From: Hydra vulgaris
Taxonomy: Eukaryota; Cnidaria; Hydrozoa; Anthoathecata; Hydridae
NCBI RefSeq assembly: GCF_038396675.1
Contig: NC_088921.1
Span: 49,551,501 to 49,615,500, forward strand
Length of the DNA: 64,000 bases
Direction: 5' to 3'
The notes under the pieces were generated by a model, which worked only from the letters and a program-made list of their open reading frames with translations, made no database searches and had not been told where the DNA came from. Positions 21,047 to 33,089 of this stretch are shown here, piece after piece. The first letter of the stretch is position 1, and every line of letters begins with the position of its first letter. The position numbers and the translations under genes were made by a program.

Positions 21047-23401
21047 AGGCTGTCAAGCAACAACTTTATAAAATAATACAAAAAAAAAGGATGGTATTTT
21101 GAGAGGGGAAATGGCAAAAAATGACAAATTTCATTAAAAAAATGAAAAGTTTAACAAATATTTTTAAAAACAAAATAAATCAGAAGTCGCCAAAAATGTC
21201 TAAAATAATATAAAGTAAATTAACAGAATAGAGAAAACACCAAATAACTTGCAACACCAAATAAGATTCAAAATAATTAATTAAGTTCACAACAATTTTT
21301 TTTTACAATACTACTTTGATTTTTTTTAACGATTAGTTAAACTATCCATATCATTTTTTCATTTTAAAACAATATTTACTCTTCACTTTTTTTGTTAATT
21401 TCTGTTGTAGCATTTTCTAAATTTTTTTTGCACTGTTGACCATTTCATGGGCAATTTTTATACCTATCATGTCTTCTTTATTGATGGCACTTTGCATAGA
21501 CTTGGTCGCTTCATCTAGCATTCTCTGAGCAAGTTGAAACTCTAGATCTGCATTTTTCTTATCATTTTCAAGATTCTTCTCCCTTTGATCTAGGTTATTG
21601 TTGTCATTTTTTTAACTTTTTCAAGCATTTCTTTTGTGAATATCATTTATTCTTTTTTCTTCTTCATCCTCAGCTTTTCTTTTTTTATAAATTCTGTAAG
21701 CATTTTGCACTGATTGAACAACGTTTTTAGAAAGAGCACCAACATTATATGCTAGATAGCAACTTCTTGCATTTGATATTCTCAGAGCCATTAATGTTTC
21801 ATCGTTTAGTTTTACTTTCTCTGAAATCAAATTATTATATCTATCTGATAAATTTTTTTTTATTACTATCTGATAAATTTTGCTTGGCACTAGCGTTTCT
21901 ATTCTTAATAGTTAAACAGCTCTTAACAACTTTACTAAGATATAGATACTTAGTTTTTCCATATTCTTTGTCACTTTTAAAAGCTCTAGTCCAGTAATTA
22001 TTACTAATAATTAGTAATAACCAATTCTTTTTGATTATTTGTATTAGAATTTGAATACCAGTCTTTTGAGATAATAGCTGCTTGTTACAATTTCCATTCA
22101 TCTTTCACAAATGATACCAATACAAAAATAAAGATAAAATTCTTATAAAAAAATTAATATTTAAATCTAAAGGAAAACTAAATTAACTAACAATACTACA
22201 AAATCTTAAGAAACTATAATATTCATAAACAGAACATGTATTAAATACAAATTAAACTATTAAAGTACATTTAAAAAAAAACCAAAACTGCGATTAAATA
22301 TAAATTAAATATAAATTAAAACTTTTGCTCTGCCAAAGAACAGCGATGTTAAATATTTTACAACAACTTGATTCTCTTCTTCTGACCAAAAACAACATAG
22401 AAGATCCATTTGTTTTGTTTGCTGTGCTATAGTTGTTTCATCAATTATTAAAGTAAAAGTATTCTGACTTATTAATAGAACAGAGGCATTTCTCCAACAA
22501 AACTCCAAGACCATCTTGAAATATACATGAAGCTTTTTGTTTACTAATACTGAAATCTTGGCTTACTATACTATCTGAAAACATTCTTTGAAATAATAAT
22601 GATGTATTATCACAATGTCTTACAGCAAGATCATTTTTAGCTACTTTAAACAACTTCTTAGCCTCTGCAGCTGAAATTTTATCATTTATAGAATACTCTA
22701 ATTGTACTACTTTCTCTCCCAATAGAGTTTTCATTTAAATCTACATATAAATGACAAGCTGTTTTTGAAAATATAATATAGAAACTAATTTATATTTAGG
22801 CTTTTTAGGATGCTGATAAAGTGTTTGAAAACTAACTAAACTGTATTTCAAATCACTAAACCATAGTTTACTGACAGCATAATCAGAGTTTTTTTTCTCA
22901 GCCTAGAGTTTAATTTTTACTTAATTTTTATCAAGCTCTTCCAGCCAAACTCCATTCCATTTAACCATTATGGCTTTGACCTATCTATTGATTAATATAG
23001 ACCCATCTATTAATTAATATACTTAAAATTAATAATAGATACTAGTAACTTGACAAATACTGAAAATTTTATTCAAAATTTAGTTCTCAGTTCAGTTTAT
23101 CAACCAATAAAAATAGTAAAAACAATTTAACAATTCAAAAAACTACAGCATTCAAATAAAACTTAAAAAAAAATATTGTAAGAGAATATTTATTGTAAAA
23201 TTTATTTAAATAATCAAAAATAACTCAAATTACAAAAAAAAAACTTAAAGTAAAATAAACTTTAACTTAATCAAAATACTTAAAAAAAAATCAATAAAAA
23301 AAATTTTAAAAAATTAAAAAATGACAAAAACTCACAAAGAAATAAAAAAATAAATTAATAAAAAAGACACTGAAAAAATAAAAAAAAATGACCTGAGAGC
23401 T
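21047..23401 (-). mobile_element. hAT-type element inserted in a LINE relic
   Basis: The left junction is TGACCTGA at 21039-21046 followed by CAGGCTGTCAAGC. On the right, TGACCTGA recurs at 23389-23396 and 23402-23409 before LINE sequence resumes. Either right copy makes an 8-bp target duplication; which is the true end is unclear because the terminal repeat itself resembles the target. Inside is a broken hAT-like transposase on the minus strand, with long A/T-rich filler at 22740-23390. Size and content fit a decayed autonomous copy. Confidence 0.62.
21621..22734 (-). pseudogene. hAT-like transposase pseudogene, internally deleted
   Basis: The N-terminal half at 22734-22305 is frameshifted near 22450: ISAAEAKKLFKVAKNDLAV, LLFQRMFSDSIVSQDFS, then FTLIIDETTIAQQTKQMDLL and VVVKYLTSLFFGRAK. 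The IIDETT and KQ motif is the first acidic catalytic region of hAT/DUF4371-type transposases. The C-terminal part at 22101-21621 reads LSKVVKSCLTIKNRNAS, then EKVKLNDETLMALRISNAR, the dimerisation block. Most of the middle catalytic region is missing. The Lys/Glu-rich tail (YRIYKKRKAEDEEEKR) resembles the tail of the other hAT relic at 2700-3350. Confidence 0.7.
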
Positions 23402-24101
23402 TGACCTGAGAAAAGCAAGCTTTGGCATTAAGCAAAAAAATTTTTAAATGGTTTCTAGCAAGATCAAAGACGTTACTTTCAGGAGAATTGTTTTGGCAAT
23501 AGATTTGGAACAAATGGTTACAATTAAAAATTGCAGCAGCAATAACATCAAAAAGAGTGCTGTCTTGAAATCAAGGAGAGCAATATAGAACAATGAGAAA
23601 GGTGATAAAGTGAAGTGGTGGTGCTAAACGAAAGCAGATAAAAGAATATTCTGTGGATTCAAACCTAGTTTTCTGTCAAATGGGAAAATCTTTACAAATG
23701 TAAATACCTACACCAAGCATGTGACTATTGGAATTTTTATGAATTAAAGTAAGATAACCATCAACACTAATATTGACGACAGCTCCAGAGAACACTGCAA
23801 GACTATAATAGGTATGTTGTCAGTGATACAGCTGAACTCAAACTAGTCTCACAAAGATTTAGTAGTTCTGGTGAGCTTTGCAATAGATTAGACTCGACAG
23901 AAGAAAAGTTACTTCTTAGATCACAAATATTAGCGAATGGTAGATTTAAAGAACTTGGTCATGACGATAGTTTTTTCTGTTTTAGAGTTTTTGATCTTTT
24001 AGCCTGCATAAACCAAAACCCTCAGTTGATGTAGCAGCACTCTTTACATGTTCTACTTATTTGTAAGTCAATGTAGCAGCACTTCTCACATGTTTTACCT
24101 T

Positions 24102-24331
24102 CTTTTTTTTTAATTCAATTCCCCAAGGCAGAGAAAGCCACTACAGACGAGGAGTCTACCTAATTATAGTTATAACCCTCTCTCAACTTTCTAACTCCGA
24201 AACACAAAGTTTGACAAACAAGGCCGCTGCACAGAGAAACAAGCTGAGCACGATACTACCAGGGATGTGGTGGGGATCGAACTTGGACCTCTCACTTATG
24301 AAGCGAGCGCTCTACCATTACACCACTACCG
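24102..24331 (-). mobile_element. tRNA-derived SINE, type B, copy 2
   Basis: Same family and orientation as 16774-16993. The minus strand opens GCGGTAGTGGTGTAATGG with anticodon region CGCTTCATAAG and B-box GTTCGATCCC. The body includes the CAGCGGCCTTGTTTGTC block. The A tail (T8 on the plus strand) is short. Divergence is higher than in the other copies. Confidence 0.85.
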
Positions 24332-24339
24332 CATATATA

Positions 24340-27300
24340 TACCGCATATTTGTCAGACAATGTAGCAACGTTCCTCGCATGTTCTACCCATTTGTCAGTC
24401 AATGTACATAAACAGTAAAAAAATAAAAATGAAAACATTCTGAATGTTTTGTTTTTTTAACTTTAAAAAAAATTAAATAAATTTCAGTTATTTAAGTTAT
24501 GTTCCATGGTTTTTTAAAAAACAATAAAATTTAATTAGTTTCCTTAATTAAATTCAATGGTTTTTACATATAGCGTATTTAATTTTGTCACTTTTAAACA
24601 CAGAGTCATTAAGAGTTGTTTTTTAACACAAACAGATACTAATAGAAAAACACTTTAACATTAAAAATAAAAACATTCAAATATTATTAACATTTAACAT
24701 TATTTAAGAATTGGTAATATTACTAAAGTTACAAGTGTCATGTGAATTTGTGAAAATTTTATGTAAATCTATATCTGAAAAATATCAATCTAAAAAAGTC
24801 TGAAAATTACAATTATCAATACAAATATTAATACAAATTGTATTGATACTTTTTAAAGATATTCAACAAGCATAAATATATATCACAGTGATATATCAGT
24901 ACAGTGTACTTATTGTAAATGTTTTATAAAAGTGTTTTTGATCGTATTAAAAATACTTTTATAAAAAATTTACAATTATTTTATAGAAATTTTCAAATTT
25001 TTATAAAACATAAACAATAGTAGAGATAAATAACATGATAAATCTAAAAATCTCTATTATGTATCTGAAAATTTTATCCTACATATGATTAGTTGAATAA
25101 CATTCAACCTTTTTATCAAACATTTTTATCTATTTAATACAAGACTAGTTTTTTATATTAAAAAAAAATACCATCCTAAATTTAAAAAAAAATGATTGAG
25201 AGTAAATAGTTGATTGAGATTGTATAAAATTGATTCATATTTATTATATTTGTAATATAATTCATTATATTATTAATATAATAAACGTTATTAAATTTAT
25301 TATTCTCTATAATTTTTTATACTTTTTTCATATATATATACTTTATTATTATTTATATTTACAATACTTACAACTCCAAGTATACTTTTTTTTTTTAATT
25401 TTCTTTAAAAACTTTTAATCAAAATTTTTTAATTAAAAAACATAAAAATTTTCTTAAACAAAATTTTTCAGTCATAAAATTATCAAACAGCTTTTTTCCG
25501 CGGACCGCACGAATGTATGTTTTGATTTGTGAAGTAAAAAATATACTTAGACCATGAACGCAAAATAATAATCTTACTTTATTTCAGGCTTAGACGAATA
25601 TTTATTCCAAGCATAGACGTAAATTTACGTCTATGCTTGGACTCAATAAATGAGGAGCCCATCTGCAAAACGCGAAGTCGCAAAAATAAAAATTTTGAGT
25701 TAATAAAAAACACAGAAGTTATTTTGTTAAACTTTGTTTGTTAAACCTATTTCCACATTCTATATACCGAAATCTATCACTTATTTATATATAAGACCGA
25801 TTGCAAACTTTTTTGTCCTAAAAATAGACGAAGAAAATATCAATTTCCGTTGATGAACGACTATGAGTAGTTAAGTTTTTCGCCGACTTTTTTTTAAATC
25901 AATTTACAAAGTAAGCTTTGCAAATGGGCCCCACAAATATCAACAATTATCGCACCTACGACAGCGATAATCGAATAATCAAAACCATTTGTCAATTCAA
26001 TTAAACATTGCCTTCTTTTATTCATTTATTATATATTTTGCCGTTTAAAAACATTTCCAACAACCAGATACATTTTTTTTTTAAACTTATTGTAGCAACC
26101 GTAGGCCGTTTATTAATTACGTCAATAAAATAGGAGGTCAAGAAAGGTTGGCATTAACAATGTGACTTTTTTAATGAACTTAATTAGTTAAAAAAAATGA
26201 AAAAAAAATTTTTTTTTTTTTCATTTTTTTAATTTAGGGGGCGGGTGGTTATCAAATGTTGACGTAATTTATAGGGGATGGAGGTCTCTGAAAATTTAAC
26301 AAATTGTAGACTAGAGATTTGGAGGTAAAAATTGCCAAAAGATTTGTTGACATAATGAATGGATAGCCCTTATATATAGTAAACACTCTGTATATCTGGT
26401 GCTGTGCAAGCCACATAGACTAACCTACAAAATTTGATCTAGTTTTTTATGATTAAATCTTGATCATTGTTTAATGTCACACACTATAAACTAAAACACG
26501 GAACCAAAATTTAATTATCAGATGATCTTCATGACTCAGCAGCAGAAGTGGACCATCTTTGATTGTCCAAAACGACAACATTTTTGATCAGCAGCTACGT
26601 AGTCTGTACAACATTATTGCTCGCTAAAATAAATTATACAATGGCTGCCTCTACATCTTATTGTAAAGGTTTAAAGAATAAATAACAAAGTTATTCATAA
26701 AAAGCTGTAACCTCATTATAGTTTTCTCTAAATGGGTTAGTCCACCTGGCTTGCAAACCATTCATCTATGATAGCAACGATAGAACTTCTAGAAGGCTAT
26801 GAGGACCTCCTAGAAGTCCTCTCTCTATATATATATATATATTTTATCCTACCGATAAAAAAATTTTTTGAGGATAAATGGTGCGATGTAGTTGTTATTA
26901 ATCCGAACCATTATCTTAAAATTTCAACATATATGGTTGTTGCCATAGATTTAATAACACAAAAGTTTTTTGTTAAACTTATAGCAAAAGCTGATAGTTT
27001 TTGACGTGCTTCCCTACCTAGTATCATAATTATTTCCATATTATATATTGTAATATTTCTCATAACTTTCCCCATACTATATATTATTATATAAGGAAAA
27101 TTATTATAATTTTTTTTTACACGTTGAGCTAAAGTATATGTGCTGCCTAATAAAAAGTCACGCGTTAATATTTCTTGTAAACTACTTTTATATATATAAC
27201 TTTATTCTCTATTAATTTACTTCTTTAAAGAGCTTTCTTCTTCATTTTTTTGTATGGTTGCTAAAATCCTCCACTTTGTTTTTATTTTTTTGTTTGTTTA

Positions 27301-28440
27301 TTTGTTGGATGGGTTTACTTTTTCAGACTTAGAGAAACAATACAGATTTCTGATATGGGTAAACAGATTACTTAACCCATGCAGTATGTTAAATTTTTTT
27401 CAAATAAAAAAAGGAAGCATGCATTTAAATTAGCTGGTTTAACGCTCTTTAAACTAAATATCTATTAGAGGTGCACAGCATAGCCATCAATTAGAAACAT
27501 TTAATTACTTACGTTATCCATCGATTAAAGGTATTTAACTACTACAAATAAATTATACAACTAATTTATGAAGGCTAATTACTATGACAAATTATCTTTT
27601 AATAGGATTAATTAGAGAGGCTCAATAACTACAATTACTTTATGTTTATAAAAAACAACGGGATTATTTTCTATTTTTTGGATATTCTACCATATAAGTA
27701 CTATATGCTAGTGTTATGGATATTCTACAGTATAAGTACTATGAAAAAGTAAACAAAAATTTATCGTTTAAAATTGAGTATCCAAAAAATTGTTTTTATT
27801 ATTTGTTGCACTGAAGCTATACTAAATGGTTTTTTACTTGCAGAGTTTTCATTTTAAACTGCATTATTTTTCTATTAGTTTAATATGACCAAATTTTGGT
27901 ATCTTACTGATAGCGTAAGATTTTTGATGTTTTAAGACTTTCATGCATTGTGCAAACTTCAAAATTAATTACGTTTTTTTCTACGTCAAATGGGAATTGT
28001 TGTGATTGGAGCCTTGGATCTAAAATACCATCAAACTACCATACTATTAATACTTTAAGCAGTGCGCTTTAATAACTATTAAAGCGCACTGCTTAAAGCA
28101 ATGCAAAATTCATAATGATATTTAAAAAATAAAAGAGTTGCACAACATTATCTGGAAATGATGTTGTGTTTTTTTTTTAAAGATTTCTTATTTAAAGTGC
28201 TTTGGTTAAGCACCTTAAAAATACGTATAGCATTGATTACAGGATCTAATGAGCACAGCTCATGCATTAATGTGCAAGCTCGTAGCATGTAGTATTAGGG
28301 ATAAAGTAGTACACATTGCTTTGCTGTTTCATAGAATTAGCCCTTTAACTTATCAGCATCAAACCGGATAACAATGTACATAGCACAACAATTTTTTTTA
28401 ATCAAATGCACATCAACAATATTGGTGATGTTTGTTCTGC
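24340..28440. other. Intergenic AT-rich stretch, no gene seen
   Basis: Mostly single-copy-looking AT-rich DNA. It contains a 36-bp perfect palindrome at 25606-25641 (TCCAAGCATAGACGTAAA arm). Around 26120-26270 is a fold-back with ATTACGTCAA/TTGACGTAAT arms around an A/T core. Another palindrome lies at 28053-28098 with 22-bp arms (CTTTAAGCAGTGCGCTTTAA). A 78-codon frame at 26768-27004 is open but has no recognisable domain. Confidence 0.6.
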
Positions 28441-28758
28441 GTTTCTAAAGAAACTTCACGCAAGTATTACCATTATTTGATAATCCAGACTTACTTAGTA
28501 TAAGTACCATTATTTGATAATCCAGACTTACTTAGTATAAGTACCATTATTTGATAATCCAGACTTACTTAGTATAAGTACTATTATTTGATAATCCAGA
28601 ACCATCAGATCTAGAAATATTAATCACCAGCCAAACTTCATTTCTGAACCTAGATTTCTAAAGAAACTTCACGCAAGTATTACCATTATTTGATAATCCA
28701 GAACCATCAGATCTAGAAATATTAATCACCAGCCAAACTTCATTTCTGAACCTAGATT
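28441..28758. repeat. Nested tandem duplications (37-bp and about 100-200-bp units)
   Basis: A 37-bp unit (ATTTGATAATCCAGACTTAC core) starts at 28468, 28505, 28542 and 28579, about 3.6 copies. The left flank TTCTAAAGAAACTTCACGCA at 28443 recurs at 28651. The right flank ACCATCAGATCTAGAAATAT at 28600 recurs at about 28702. So a larger block was duplicated and then the 37-mer expanded or contracted in one copy. Confidence 0.9.
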
Positions 28759-29999
28759 AAATGAAATTCTTCTTAGATTTGACTTTTTTTTGTCTACATT
28801 GATATTGATGCCCATTGCTACACGTCAGCTTTGTGACTGACTTTTAGTAAAAACTCCATGCTACGAATCCATTCATGAAGTGTTGGCAAGCCATACTTCA
28901 ACCTAATTGGACTTAATGGCAAACTACTAACAATATAATTTTTTTATTTTATTTATTTGACTTAGTGTTGAACCACACATTTAACAGCACTGGCTTGAAT
29001 TAGTAGCTGTAGGTAATGCAGTGGGTACCTTTCCATCCATCCTAGTAACATTAACTCAGTGAAGAACAATTTTTATACTCAAGCGCAGTAGTTTCAGGTT
29101 TCCAATAATGAAATTATCATTAAAAATATCATTAGTTTAGTATTTTATCTTATTTTTAGGATTTTTAAAGAAAAAGTACGACTGGCTCCAAATTAAAAAA
29201 AAAATTCCTTAAAAAAAAAATTCACCCTGCTATAACGTGTCATTCCCCCGCCCCTTCTCTGTAAAATTGCCTTTGTCCCCATTCATTACATCAGTTGTCT
29301 CTATAAAAAATCTAAACCACGCAATTCTGCAGCACAAAGTTGATAATGGGTGTGGATTTCTTCAAATAGTTTTCTCCACTTCACAAGAGAACCTTGTCAA
29401 CTCGAGTGGTACAAAGAAGGTAGGAAACAAACTTGCTTCTTGAACAAAGCTTCTGTTTTCCAGCTCATCAGTAGCGATCTATTATCAGAATGGTCTAGTT
29501 CAGTATCTTTGTTATAAGTCAGCTTTCTTGCTATTTAAGCATCTTTTCTTCTAACATTTTTTCACAGGTACCACTAGCATACAATAGCTATCATGAAATC
29601 GAGACCGAAAAATTTCAACTTTTCTTTTTTTTTGTTTTTATAGATAAATCTTCAACTGCAAGCATATGTCTTCCGAGTTGTTTATTTTTATTCTCCTCCA
29701 TTAATATGGTAATAAACTTTTTTTCAAGCCATGCACTGCAAAAAGTCCGATTTTTATCTAGAACTTACTTGTTTTACAAAAAATTGCTTAAAATAAGAAT
29801 TTAAGCAATTTTTGACTTGGTAATATATAAAATTATCTTGTTTCAAGAAAAAAATTTACTCGAAATTTTTAGAGAATATACATTTTTCTTTTTTCTTGAA
29901 ATAAGAAACAACTTTAAATTTTTAATTAAAATTAAGAAGTGATTTACTTATTTCTAGGAAAAGTAAAGTATAACTACATAATAAAAGCAAAAAGTTATA

Positions 30000-30107
<108 letters not shown>

Positions 30108-30124
30108 TTATATTGTTTTTCTTT

Positions 30125-30400
30125 CAATACTATTAAATTGAAAATTTATTGATGAATATAAATCTAGTTGAGAATAGTACAAAAAATATTTTATCAATTT
30201 GTTGCTCTCAGGTTTAGAGTGGGGTGGGGGGTGGGGGGTTGAAATATTTTGGGGCTTTTTTGTTCCTAGGATCCAATTATAGCAACTTTATGCAAAGCGT
30301 CTCTCTGACATAAGAATAAATATATAAATGTTTGAAGTTTTCTCCATATCTGGAGGTTAGCTTTAAGACCAAAAATTGCAATTTCCGCCTCTCAATATAC
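30125..30400 (+). repeat. Dispersed repeat, copy 1 (partner at 33440-33720)
   Basis: Shared blocks in the same order include GTTGAGAATAGTA, AATATTTTATCAA, TTGTTGCTCTCA, GGGCTTTT, GCAAAGC and CCATATCTGGAGGTTAGCTT (CTATATCTAGAAGTCAGCTA in the partner). Overall similarity is moderate. Neither copy has a recognisable protein. Confidence 0.7.
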
Positions 30401-30548
30401 AATACTGTTTAGATTTTTGGCAATAACTTCATGAGTATAATTTTTAGAAAAAGTGTTATTACAATAAACAATGTTCTAAATTTAGTTTTAAATAAATATT
30501 ATATAAACAGTAAGATTTTTATATTTTTCTAATATAAAGAATGGGGTG

Positions 30549-30605
30549 AGTCGTAGCGGTTCTCAATGACAAGACTACTAGGCCTTGTCATCGAGAACCG
30601 CTAGA
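30549..30605. repeat. Hairpin, 20-bp arms
   Basis: TAGCGGTTCTCAATGACAAG at 30554 pairs with its reverse complement ending at 30603, with one mismatch and a 10-nt loop. Confidence 0.85.
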
Positions 30606-31162
30606 ACGTTAAACATTATAAAAGTGCAAGATACAAACAAAAATAGGCGAGTCAAAACGTGACGTTAGAAATTTCTTGTTATATCTCGACATTTTTTAAT
30701 ATAAAGATAAAATAATTTAAAAAATTAAAACTTTAGTAGACAGCATAAAAAAGCATTTATATAACTAATGTTTTCTCCGCAACGTTTTTAGTTATAACTT
30801 AGGTTTAGAAATAGAAAAATATTATTCTGAGGTACATAACACTATCTATAACTTAATTTTTTCAAAAAAAAGATAGATGTGAAGATAGAACAAGATAATT
30901 CTAACATTGCAAAAATATAAGCAACAAACAGTAGTTTAGATACTTTATAGAGTATTTAAACAGTAGTCTAAATACTCTTGCATTCCATTCCGTGAGAGTC
31001 TTGGAATGAGTAAAACATTCTTTTAAATTAATAAGACGTTCTACATGCTTTTGCTGACAATGTAGAAGCTTCTGCATAATTTGGTACCTAATTAATGCTT
31101 GTAGCTTATTTTATAATTCATTTAGGATTATTTTTGCATTTTTAACCCACAAAAATGTCAAA

Positions 31163-31226
31163 CATTTATATGTTCAGGTTTTTTTACGATCATTCTTGTT
31201 CGTAAAAAAACCTGAACATATAAATG
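31163..31226. repeat. Perfect hairpin, 26-bp arms
   Basis: CATTTATATGTTCAGGTTTT begins the left arm. The right arm ends at 31226, with a 12-nt loop. Confidence 0.92.
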
Positions 31227-31464
31227 CTCAGTTTTTTTTATGAGAGTTGTAATTGATCGCCTAGCAAACTTAAATAAGTCCTTCTATAATTTTTCAATGT
31301 AATTGATTTTATCACAAAAAGTGCTCTGATAAACAATATTTAGTTTGATGATCGTTTTCTAATTGTGAGAAAGCACTAATTATTAAACCATGTATTAAGT
31401 CACTAGTTTTAATATTTCCTAAAGCACACGTAAGCGTAGTTTACTACCTATGTAAGAATATTTT

Positions 31465-31800
31465 ACAGTATTGTTCTCCAGTTTAGTCGCCACACCAAAT
31501 CAGATTGATTAAATCAATTGAAATTGTCCACCGAAAATTAAAAAAAAAACGGAACCTTAGAAATTTGTTTTATCATAATCGACTACAGTTTCCCGGTTTG
31601 AAATCACTTGAAGTACGGCGCCCTAAAAGTGACTTAGTAAAATGTTTTAAAATTTTTCACAAACTAGTTTGTACAGAACAATCTATGTTTTTTGTAACTG
31701 ACAGCAATAGCTAACCCGGGTCATGTTAATAAATTTCAAGAAAATACAGTTTTTCTTACGAGATGTTGAAATTTGGAATATTATAACCTTGTAAGCTGTA
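31465..31800 (+). pseudogene. LINE RT C-terminal relic
   Basis: The plus-strand frame reads QYCSPV, then KSIEIVHRKLKKKRNLRNL, YHNRLQFPGLKSLEVRRPKS and DLVKCFKIFHKLVCTEQSMF. This is the typical end of a LINE reverse transcriptase (the IQRRFTK, YxxRLxxLxLxSLExRR and DLIxCFKIL blocks). Most of the ORF is missing, and TAG follows the SDSNS end at about 31712. A 3'-terminal fragment only. Confidence 0.78.
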
Positions 31801-32463
31801 CATGCAATAAATATTTTAACATTTAAAAGTAGAATTAACTCTTTTAATTTCAACAAATATTTATTCTAAAAAGAACAGCTATTAGTTTCTTTATTTTGTA
31901 ATTTTTTTTTTGCGGTGATGCATTTTTAATTTATTTATGGGCACGCTGTTCGTGAACATCTTTATTTTTTTGGGTCTATGTATCCTTTAGAACATGTATT
32001 TAATGTTCTAATTAAATATCAATCTAATCTAATCTAACCAAATCTAGTTTTATTATTATCATTATTTTGGAAATATACGATTTTTAACTTATTCAATATA
32101 AGAAAATCTCAACGGTGTATGGTTATTTTTTTGCATTTATAAAAATAGTTTTTTTCAAAAGAATATTTTGTTTTACTTTATACTTAATCGAAGGTTGTTG
32201 CGTCAGCGTCGGCATAAAGTATTACAAATTGAAGCAATTGTTTCAATTTGAAGTTCCAACACGGCAGTTTAATTTTTTTTCAAAATAAAAAAAAATTTGG
32301 AAAAATTCACACTATTGAAATAAATTAACTCTAAATTGATATTCTATTGCGCTTATAAGTAAAGGATTTAAGGATGCTCTGTTATTAGTTTGGTAGTCAG
32401 CAGCTTGTATACTCTAAGTTAAAAACAAGTTAAAAACATTTAGCTGGTCTTTAATGCAATTAT

Positions 32464-32754
32464 TTGCTTAGTTTAAATCTAAACATTTTTTTAAACAACT
32501 CGCTAAGCCCATTTGTTCGAGAGAACACCTGTAAAGCACAGCCTAAGGATACAATAAAACCACTTTCTCTAATTGTTAACAATAAAAATCTTGCTATTGA
32601 TGAAAATGTTCTGTCATTCCTTTTAAATTATCTAATGCATAAGTTTAACACTAAAAGTCACCTCACCCAAAAGCATTGCCTCTCTGATTTTATTGTATTT
32701 AAAAACTATAGGTCAGCAAAGCATTGCCTCAATTCATCGTGTTTTGCAGAGTAA
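32464..32754 (+). other. Unrecognised 96-codon open frame
   Basis: Open from ATG 32464 with a fairly unbiased composition (SLNLNIFLNNSLSPFVREN start, KSHLTQKHCLSDFIVFKNY later). No domain is recognised and no splice partners were identified. It may be a fragment of a repeat or a chance frame. Confidence 0.2.
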
Positions 32755-33089
32755 AAGCGAACTTATCATGTTCTTCATTAAAAAAATTTGTTTTGCAAAA
32801 GCATTAAAAAAAGCAATAACTTTGCTAACAACGCGCAAACAAGTGCTAATTGCTTGTACGTTTAAACTCTTTGTTTAAGTTAAATTTATATGATTACAAC
32901 ATGGACAACAAACAGCAATTAATGCAAGTTGTTGAATTTCAACTATTTTTTGAAATGACAAAATATCATTCAGTAGTCTGTTCTAACACAAAATTGTTTC
33001 CAGAGTAAGGTGTTCCATTTTTATAACCAACATGTTTATAACCGATTGATCGATAAGTTTTTTTGTCACGCATAAGTTCATTGTAAATC

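Larger units (their letters stand above)
20704..24000 (-). pseudogene. LINE relic (endonuclease, then RT linker) interrupted by a hAT-type insertion
   Basis: Minus strand. From about 24000 to 23400 the endonuclease part reads HMLGVGIYICKDFPI, TRFESTEYSFICFRLAPP and TLFDVIAAAI, ending NAKACFSQV. The gene resumes from about 21117 with QVTKSCISSQ, LGSRD, SVYNKGKSVIPPLLHGSDFV and EDKAELFAENFS, and ends near 20704. This is the same LINE family as at 6700-8880. The gap is filled by the hAT-type segment 21047-23401. Stops and frame changes throughout mean it is inactive. The catalytic RT motifs are not reached. Confidence 0.75.

Noticed and set aside
26768..27004. Plus-strand frame of 78 codons as a gene
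   Set aside because: Protein-like in its second half but includes a TA microsatellite, has no recognisable family and no supporting splice sites; left as unexplained.
27470..27640. hAT terminus GAGGTGCACAGCATAG
   Set aside because: It resembles some hAT ends but no matching opposite terminus or target duplication was found nearby.
28441..28758. CRISPR-like array
   Set aside because: Repeats are head-to-tail without unique spacers, in a eukaryotic genome. It is a simple tandem duplication.
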